Source of the DNA: Paguma larvata
Lineage: Eukaryota > Chordata > Mammalia > Carnivora > Viverridae
Direction of reading: 5' to 3'
Assembly (NCBI GenBank): GCA_030068075.1
Contig: CM057823.1
Coordinates: 13,426,485 to 13,490,484, forward strand
Length of the DNA stretch: 64,000 nucleotides
Numbering within the stretch: the stretch's first letter is position 1; each line of letters opens with the position of its first letter. The notes under the pieces are model-generated. The model was not told the origin of the DNA. It saw nothing but the letters and a program-made list of their open reading frames with translations, and ran no database searches. A program made the position numbers and the translations under genes. Shown here piece after piece: positions 57,546 through 64,000 of the stretch.

Positions 57546-57863
57546 CAGTTGGTCCTGAACAATGTGGGAGTCTGGGGTGCTGACCCCCAACACAGTGAAA
57601 AATCTGTGCATAACTTTTGACTCCCCAAAGATTTAATTACTAATAGCCTTCTGTTGACTGCAAGCCTTACTGAGAACACAAGCAGTTGCTTAACAAGTAT
57701 TTCATATGTTATATGTATTATATACTGTATTATTACCATAAAGTATCCTCGAGAAAAGGAAATGTTATTAAAATAATCATAAGAGAAAATACATTTACAG
57801 TACTGTACCATAAAAAATGCATGTATAAGTGCAGTTCAAACCGTGCTGTTTGAGTCTCACTAT
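57546..57863. mobile_element. Tigger-type DNA transposon, nonautonomous (Tigger3/4-like)
   Basis: Begins TACAGTTGGTCCTGAACAAT at a TA dinucleotide and ends with the complementary AGTGCAGTTCAAACCGTGCTGTTTGAG. Interior words GACTCCCCAAAGATTTAATTACTAATAGC and TTACAGTACTGTACCATAAA fit the family usually called Tigger3 or Tigger4. Different from the family at 2111 and 27460. No transposase frame. The exact right end is uncertain. Confidence 0.8.
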
Positions 57864-57964
57864 CATGTAGTTAGGCATCTAGCACGGTGCCTAGCACACA
57901 GCGAGTGTTCTAGAAACCTATCACAGATTGATGAAGGCATGTCGTACAAGGTCTATAATGCCAG
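57864..57964 (+). mobile_element. MIR/LINE-2 tail fragment
   Basis: AGCACGGTGCCTAGCACACA then GCGAGTGTTCTAGAAACC is the usual MIR/LINE-2 3' tail. Confidence 0.55.
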
Positions 57965-58647
57965 TGTGATGGTTAATTTTATGTGTCAACTTGACTGGGC
58001 CATGAGGTGCCCAGATATTTGGTCAAATATTATTCTGGGTATTTCTCTGAGGGTGTTTTTGGATGGAATTAACACTTAAATAGGAAGAGCAGCATGTAAA
58101 ACAGATTGCCCTCCCTAAGTGTGGGTGAGCCTCATCAAATCAGTCGGAGGCCTGAGTAGAACAAAAAGGCTGACCTTCCTATAAGAAAGAGGGAATCTCT
58201 TCCTGCCTGACTGCCTCTGAACTGGGATGTTGGCTTTTTTCCTACCTTCGGACTCAAACTGAAACATTGGCACTTCCTAGGTCTTGAGGCTGATGACCTT
58301 GATATGGGAACTATACCATCAGCTCTCTTGGTTCTCAGGCCTTCAGATTCAGACCAGAACTAGACCATCTGCTTTCCTGGGTCTCCAACTTGCCAACTTG
58401 CCCTGCAGTGCTTGAGACTTGCCCACCTCCATAATCATGTGAGATGATTCTTCATAATAAATCTCTCTTTATATGTAGATAGAGATATAGATATACACAC
58501 ATAAATATTATACATGAAAGTATATATAAAATCCTATTATATATACACACACTATAAATATATATATGAATCCTATCCAAGTCCTCTCTCTCCTTCTGTC
58601 TGTAAATCCTGTTGGTTCTGTTTCTCTGGAGAACACTGATTAATACA
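57965..58647 (+). mobile_element. Solitary ERVL-type LTR (MLT2-like) with AT-rich expansion
   Basis: TG start TGTGATGGTTAATTTTATGT, then GTCAACTTGACTGGGCCATG, ATTTCTCTGAGGGTGTTTTT, AGGCTGACCTTCCTATAAGA, TTTCCTGGGTCTCCAACTTG, CATAATCATGTGAGATGATT, a polyadenylation-like AATAAA at about 58459, and the end TTTCTCTGGAGAACACTGAT with CA near 58647. An expanded ATATAC/TATA tract (about 58470-58575) lengthens it. No viral genes adjoin, so it is a lone LTR left by recombination between two LTRs. Name is from memory of the family. Confidence 0.82.
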
Positions 58648-58669
58648 ACAAGGGTTAGAAATCTGGAAT

Positions 58670-59310
58670 GACTTTGATGAGCACTGTGGAGCCATGGATG
58701 ATTACTGAGCAGTGGAGTTCCTAATAGTGACCTGGACTTTAGGAAGACAATTCTAGAACAGTATGCAGAATAGTTTGAGTGTAAGAATGTCTGGATACAG
58801 GAAGATTATGACTACAATGCGAGAAGTTGAACTGTGGCAACCAGAATAGAGCATTGGATATATTGAGAAGTACGGTAGAGGTAAGACCTACAGGCAAGAC
58901 TTAGAACTGACTGGAGCTGGGGCCAGAACAGAGGAAGAAGTGAAGAGGAGTATGGGGTTTTGAGGTCGGGTACTGTGAAAGAATGATGCTGGTGTGGAAT
59001 TGGGGAGTCAGGGAGGGAATGCTGAGAATGGGAAGGCCACCTGTTCATTTGGACCTGTTGGGGGCAGTTGGCAGAAGTGTATTAATGAGGAAGTGCTTAC
59101 GGTGCTCAGAAGAGAGGGCAGGGCTTGAAGTCAGATAAAGGGACCCTCTGCTTCAGGATTATTGGCAAAGCCAATAATTGGACTCTGCCCATATCCAGGG
59201 TGGGTCTGAGAAGATGCTCCAGGGGAGGAGTGGTCAGAGAGGCACAAGAAAGGAGAGGGTAGAGCATCACAGAGGTCAAAGGGTGTGGGTGTTTAGACGA
59301 GCTTGAACTG
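58670..59310 (-). mobile_element. Probable LINE-2, antisense
   Basis: GATGAGCACTGTGGAGCCAT, AGGAAGACAATTCTAGAACA, AATAGTTTGAGTGTAAGAAT and GTAAGACCTACAGGCAAGAC resemble antisense LINE-2 words, diverged; right boundary unclear. Two short minus-strand frames (58812-59048, 59106-59318) lie inside. Confidence 0.45.
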
Positions 59311-60026
59311 TCAGTCACGTAGTCCCTTGCTGTGAGTCAGGGAGGAGGAGAGAACCGAGGCTGCTGGATCTGTAATGAGGAGGCCCCCAGGAACCCCAAA
59401 ACAAACTTTAAAAAAAACCCACAAGGGTGGTAAGGGGTGGGGAGGGGACCTGGGTCCAGATGTTCAGCACTTTCTGGATATGAGTAAACATAAAAGGGCT
59501 GTAGCTCCCAGCAGCTCAGAGCAGGCCTGAGGCTTGCCAAGGACAATGCCCTCCCTTTTGGAAGCCACGCACACTGGTGACTGCGTAATGAGAGGAGCAG
59601 GAGCCAGGAAACACGGTCCTAACAAGCCGTTTGACTAAGGCAGTTCATCTTTATGTTCAGGTTCTTGCATCTAAAATAAATAGTTGAGCCAAGTAATCTC
59701 TAAGGTGCTATAACAGAACAAGACTATTTTACACTTAATTTCCTCCCTGTTGTAGGAACAAAATTCAATTGATTAAAAAAAAAAAAAAAAGACATCAAAA
59801 CCAAAACCTCACCACATCCCTTAACAGACCGTCCTCCCTGGTTTCCTACCCAAGCTTAAGTCAACATCTGGTCTTGGCTAAGTCATCAGGCTGCCCTGTT
59901 TTAAAAAATCTTTAAGACTGAGGAGGGAGAGGGGAGAAGAATGAGATTATGCCTCTTTAGTCTCCTGCTAGTGATTTCATTTGGAGGAAAGTTTGGGTGG
60001 TTTGTAGGGGGAGGGGAGAATAATTA
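59311..60026. other. Unique sequence
   Basis: Poly(A) at about 59775-59791 has no linked retrocopy on its left that I can recognise. Confidence 0.4.
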
Positions 60027-60252
60027 AAAAATTTTTTTTAATGTTTTTTTTTTTTTTTATTTTTGAGAGAGAGAGAGAGAGACAGAGTGTGAACAGAGGA
60101 GGAGCAGAGAGAGGGAGACACAGAATCTGAGGCAGGGTCCAGGCTCTGAGCTGTCACCACAGAGCCCAAGGCGGGGCTCAAATTCATGGGCCATAAGATC
60201 ATGACCTGAGCTGAAGTCGGATGCTTAACCGACTGAGCCACCCAGGGACCCC
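60027..60252 (-). mobile_element. Feliform SINE (CanSINE)
   Basis: Minus-strand copy with long T tract (60032-60060), (GA)n at 60065-60082, CAGGCTCTGAGCTGTCACCA core and head end GAGCCACCCAGGGACCCC. Flanks GGGAGAATAATT and GGGAAGGATAATT look like an imperfect target duplication. Confidence 0.92.
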
Positions 60253-60289
60253 TAGGGAAGGATAATTTTTATTCAACCCTCATCTCACA

Positions 60290-60440
60290 ATAATTCTGCA
60301 GGTACTATTATAATAGAGTGGGTATTATTCTCTATTTTCATAGTTGATAAAACTCAGACCAGAGAGGTTAAGTGACTTCTCTAAACTCACACAATAAATT
60401 AAACATTTACTGAGCACCTTCTGTGCTCAACTTCCAGGGA
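60290..60440 (-). mobile_element. MIR antisense joined to LINE-2-like end
   Basis: TATTCTCTATTTTCATAGTT, GAGAGGTTAAGTGACTTCTC and TTACTGAGCACCTTCTGTGC are successive antisense MIR/LINE-2 words. Confidence 0.75.
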
Positions 60441-60560
60441 AACAAAAATGAATAAGTCATTAACTAGCTGTGTGATCTGACGTAAATGACTTCACCAGTC
60501 TGGCTTCAGTTTTGTCCCTTTTAAAAAGAGAGGGATCCCACTCTGTGATTCACTAGATTC
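60441..60560 (+). mobile_element. MIR SINE fragment
   Basis: TAACTAGCTGTGTGATCTGA, CGTAAATGACTTCACCAGTC, TTCAGTTTTGTCCCTTTTAA keep the MIR core order. Confidence 0.7.
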
Positions 60561-60647
60561 TTATATTTCATACATTAGGATTCCATGCGTAGGTCTCTTC
60601 ATCCTCCTGTTCTGTCGCACAAGAAACATTGGAGCCTTTGCCTGGGC

Positions 60648-60657
60648 TATAAATAGG
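60648..60657. promoter_or_regulatory. MEF2-consensus / TATA-like site
   Basis: CTATAAATAG matches the consensus of MEF2 proteins exactly and is palindrome-like. A single ten-base match is weak evidence of function. Confidence 0.25.
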
Positions 60658-61169
60658 TCTAGGATGTGGAAACCTCTAGATGCAGAGGTCTTGGGTAAAA
60701 GATGAGACACTAGTTTTCTCCAGCAGATGTAGTTAGAGAGTCGACTGTGGAGATGATTTGCCTCTGTGTTTCGGAGATTATGGGGAGGTCAGGGCATACG
60801 GGAGGATATTAGGATTCCCACCAGACTGTTTATTGGGAGAATTATTTTAAAGCCAGCACCACCTTCTGCCCAGTGAGCTTACCATTTGGAGCATTCTTTA
60901 GCGTATTTTCAGCCTACATCTCCCATAGGGGACAGCAGGTCATTATTCAGACAGTTTCCCCAATCTGTCCTTGCTATTTTAATCCTGATAGTTGTGAACG
61001 ATCAGTAGCAGACGATAAATCAGATTAAAAAGAGAAAGTGATCAGTGTCTATATAAATGTACCTGTTTGTGTGCAAGTTTATGAACTTGATAGGCTGTGA
61101 ATCTTCTGGAGTATTCTGCGTGACTACTCTGCTGAGGCAGGAGAGGGCTTGGGGGCATGGCTATAGAAC
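60658..61169. other. Unique sequence
   Basis: No element recognised. Confidence 0.4.
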
Positions 61170-61375
61170 CAGATGGAAAGACTTACAATCTGGCTTTAAC
61201 ATTCTTTAGATACGCATTGTGGTGATGTCTTAGCCTCTTTGTGCCTTGGTTTCCTAGCTGTAGAATGAAGAGAAATAAAAGTACCTGCTTTATAGGGTTA
61301 TTTGAGAACAAAATGCTATATAATTCATGTCAAGTGCTTAGAGCAGTGCCTGGCACACAGTAAAAAATTAAAATA
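61170..61375 (+). mobile_element. MIR SINE, long copy
   Basis: GATGTCTTAGCCTCTTTGTG, CCTTGGTTTCCTAGCTGTAG, CCTGCTTTATAGGGTTATTT, GCAGTGCCTGGCACACAGTA keep core and 3' end in order. Confidence 0.9.
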
Positions 61376-62049
61376 TGAACTGCTAATCAGTTCTTATTAT
61401 TTATAGGCAATTAGCTCAGTCTCACACAGTGTCTCCACGTTGGCTCTTTGAGGGTCCGTAATTCTGATTGTAATTCAGCCTTCCTTCTTAGAGTAACCTG
61501 AGAGCCTGACATCAATCTCCTTAGACACTTTGGAGACCACCAGGTAACAAGTTATTATCTCTTTTTATTAATGAAAAACTTGAAATGAAAAATTAAGTAT
61601 CAGTTTGTTCCAAGTTCCCTAGTACATCCATAACTCAGATGGTGGTGAATTCTCCAGCACCTTCACTGACCTAGCTCATCTTATGCCAAACCACGTTGGC
61701 CGCGGGTACACAGGCAGCATCTCATCATAGTCAGAAGATTCTGTTCTACCCCTTGAAACACAGCTGATCTTTTCAGCTAAAGGGCCATGTCAGGAGACTC
61801 CAATCTGTTCTTCCTCAATGTCTCCTTACACTTGGAGTCCTCACAATGCTTGCCTGTGTCCAGGTGGTCCCTTGCCCTCAGCCCCCAAGTTCACACTCAG
61901 TTGGGCCAGTGCTGATTCTTAGGACGCCTGGGGCAGAGGATGAGACCATGTTCCTTCCTCTCTCTGGCCTCTTGCTGTTTTTGCAAGGCTTGGGGGAGAG
62001 GGGTTGTTAGGACCTGTATTATTTTGTCTTCACTCAAAATAAATATTCT
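61376..62049. other. Unique sequence with possible antisense MIR trace
   Basis: GGTAACAAGTTATTATCTCT near 61543 is a weak antisense MIR word. No exon recognised. Confidence 0.4.
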
Positions 62050-62245
62050 TTTTTTTAAAACTTTTTTTTTAGAGAGAGAGAGAGTATGGCATGAGCAAGG
62101 GAGAGGGGCAGAAGGAGAGAGAGAATGAATCTTAAGCAGTTTCCACAGTTAGCACAGAACCTGATGTGGGGCTTGATCCCACGACCCTGAGATCATGACC
62201 TGAGCTGAAATCAAGAGTTGGACTCTCAACCAACTGAGCCACCCA
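62050..62245 (-). mobile_element. CanSINE, older subfamily
   Basis: Minus-strand copy: TTTTTTTTAGAGAGAGAGAG, GGGAGAGGGGCAGAAGGAGA, AATCTTAAGCAGTTTCCACA, then GGGGCTTGATCCCACGACCC and the head end GAGCCACCCAAGTGG. As at 37332, the TGACAGCTCA module is absent. No clear target duplication. Confidence 0.9.
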
Positions 62246-62250
62246 AGTGG

Positions 62251-62335
62251 CTATAATAATTATAGCTTATATAATTATTAATAATTATAACATATTATAA
62301 TTTTGTTATATTATAAAATATAACAAAATAACTAT
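62251..62335. repeat. AT-rich cluster with perfect palindromes
   Basis: ATAATTATTAATAATTAT at 62271-62288 is an exact 18-bp palindrome. ATTTTGTTATATT at 62300-62312 and AATATAACAAAAT at 62317-62329 form a perfect 13-bp inverted repeat with a 4-bp loop. CTATAATAATTATAG at 62251-62265 is a near palindrome. Confidence 0.85.
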
Positions 62336-63956
62336 TCCTTATAAAGAAATAAGTTTAGATTATTTAGATAAACAAAAAGGAGAAAGAAAAATTCATCTAT
62401 CACCCTACCCATTTATTTATTACTCATAAATACCTATCAGGTTCAAAAAGAGTAACAAAAGTGAAGAATCAGAAAATTCAGTATTGTGAAGAGTCGTCAC
62501 TGGCCCTAGAGGCGACTAAAGAATCAAAGATTTTAACTATTCATTTACACTCATCTTTTTTTTCCCTAAATTCCCAAGAAGAGGAATTTGAATTGGAGAA
62601 GATGTAGGACTTGCTGGCTATCTTCAATATAGAAAGCACTACACTTAAAATGTATCGCATAAAGGACAAAGGGTAAATAACACAGTTGAAGCGACTTGGA
62701 GTCATTTCCTGACTAAGCCACACAGGAAACCCCGATCACATGACTGCATCAGCCAGGAATCCCTGATCATGTGACTGCATCACCCATGAAACTGTAATGG
62801 GGAGAAAGGAACCCAGTTCACCGGGGATTGGGTTAAAGCCACATCCTGTTCTGGAGGTTATTAGATTGATATATCTGCAAACACGGGAGAAATAGTGTGT
62901 CTGAGCTGTAGCAAAGCCTTTGATAAACTTTCCACATGTCAAATTAGGTGAATTAATTCATTAAATGATCATAAATCAAAGGCTCTAACTCATGGGCAGA
63001 GGTAAACTTTACACATGGGAGATTTGGGCAGGTACTTTGCTGTACTTGGAGGTTGGCCCTCCCTTTGTTTAACATGTTCACCCATGATTTAAATGAAAAA
63101 AATGGAAGGCCAGTGGTCATATTTACACAAGACAAAGCCAGGGAAAGACACTAAATAAACTGAATGACAAAATCAGAATCCAAAAATACCTTAATCTGAA
63201 CGAAAGGACTAATTCAATGAGAAGGAATTTGGAAGGAATAAATGTTGAGCCCTGCACCCTAATCCAAACCTCAACTATTTTAGGAGGATTGCAGGAGAGT
63301 AGTGGGGTACAACACAGTGGGGTTCATTTCACTTTGCAGGAAGTTCAGTGGGAACCAGTGGGCTAAGGGAAACGAATGCGCTGGGGGACTGAACCTCCTT
63401 TCAGTGCAGTCTCTCTGTGACACAGGTGAGCCTTGCCCTTGGCTACTTGGTGCTGCTGGGGCACATGGAGACTGCGGGGTGAAGTTCTGGATGCTGCCAG
63501 ACCATGGTCTGTACAGAGAGGAATCTGAATCACGATGAGTGGTTACCGGAAGGAAGACTCTAAGGGCAACAAGACTTCGTTTGGGGTGTGAGGCCCCACA
63601 TCCTGTAGGCTTCTTGCAGATGAAATATAGAGATAAAGGTTCCTGGCCAAGTGAGAAAGAGCACGCCACATCTTCCACTAGCAACATTCAAAGGTAACAT
63701 TGAAAAAACTGTCTTGGAAAACATAGCATAAGGGTGGAATTCAGATATGTTTTAATTTCAGAAAGGTGCTCATAACCCTTTATGGGTTAGAAGGCACGTC
63801 CTATAATGAACTATATTAATATTTCAGCAGCAAAAATGTCTAGACATTCACATTAAATGGGATAAAGCCTATCGGGTAGTTTCATGTCATTTTACATCAA
63901 GTGTCACTGCCAAATGAGTTCGTTTCAAACTTATGAACTGTTTTCAAAGCCTTTAA
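62336..63956. other. Unique sequence, no gene recognised
   Basis: A 135-codon minus-strand frame (63280-63687) opposes a 78-codon plus-strand frame (63302-63538). No domain is recognised. A small local duplication is present: TGATCA(T/C)(A/G)TGACTGCATCA occurs at about 62734-62751 and 62764-62781. Confidence 0.4.
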
Positions 63957-64000
63957 ATTTTTTTTTACTTACTTTGAGAAAGGGGGCAGAGAGAGAGGGA
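63957..64000 (-). mobile_element. Feliform SINE, cut by the window end
   Basis: TTTTTTTTTACTTACTTTGAGAAAGGGGGC followed by AGAGAGAGGGA is the left part (tail and CT-rich region complement) of a minus-strand CanSINE. The head lies beyond 64000. Confidence 0.75.

Noticed and set aside
59775..59791. Poly(A) tail of a processed pseudogene
   Set aside because: The sequence to its left matches no transcript I recognise and no target duplication is visible.

Overview
The window looks like carnivoran, and specifically cat-family (Felidae), nuclear DNA. About twenty SINE copies carry the feliform tRNA-Lys-like head (it begins GGGGCGCCTGGGTGGCTCAG), a CT-rich middle and an AAATAAATAAACATTAAAA tail. 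This head differs from the dog-type SINE. A young LINE-1 3' end of carnivoran type is also present. GC content is modest, there is no long open reading frame, no CpG island, and introns or intergenic DNA dominate.

I found no host protein-coding gene that I can defend. Every reading frame over 100 codons is either inside a LINE or overlaps an equally long frame on the other strand, and none resembles a protein I recognise. The window is therefore intergenic or lies in a large intron. The annotation is mainly a map of transposon insertions, with boundaries set by target-site duplications (TSDs) where I could read them.

Layout. 1-5 kb: an unassigned stretch with broken minus-strand frames, a Tigger-like DNA transposon with a transposase tail, an old LINE-1 and three SINEs. 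6.4-10.8 kb: LINE-2 antisense DNA and three SINEs with clear TSDs. 11-14 kb: a small TATA/CpG cluster, a 5'-truncated LINE-1 with a perfect 13-bp TSD, and a SINE. 14-23 kb: mostly unique DNA. 23-30 kb: an old SINE, the youngest SINE of the window, an ERVL-type LTR, a duplicated TG/TA microsatellite, an AT-rich stretch that may be conserved regulatory DNA, and a short relative of the Tigger element in opposite orientation. 30-42 kb: unique DNA, an old LINE-1, SINEs and LINE-2. 42.7-43.1 kb: an MLT1-type LTR. 49.4-52 kb: a long antisense LINE-1 with recognisable ORF2 remnants. 57-59 kb: MIR, a second Tigger-type element and a second ERVL-type LTR. 60-64 kb: SINEs, MIRs and an AT-palindrome cluster.

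No novel biological system is evident. The most useful leads are a core-promoter-like cluster near 11.4 kb, a splice-donor-bounded open frame near 44.8-45.0 kb (minus), a perfect 10-bp inverted repeat near 22.7 kb, the paired Tigger copies, and a near-intact SINE that may be polymorphic.
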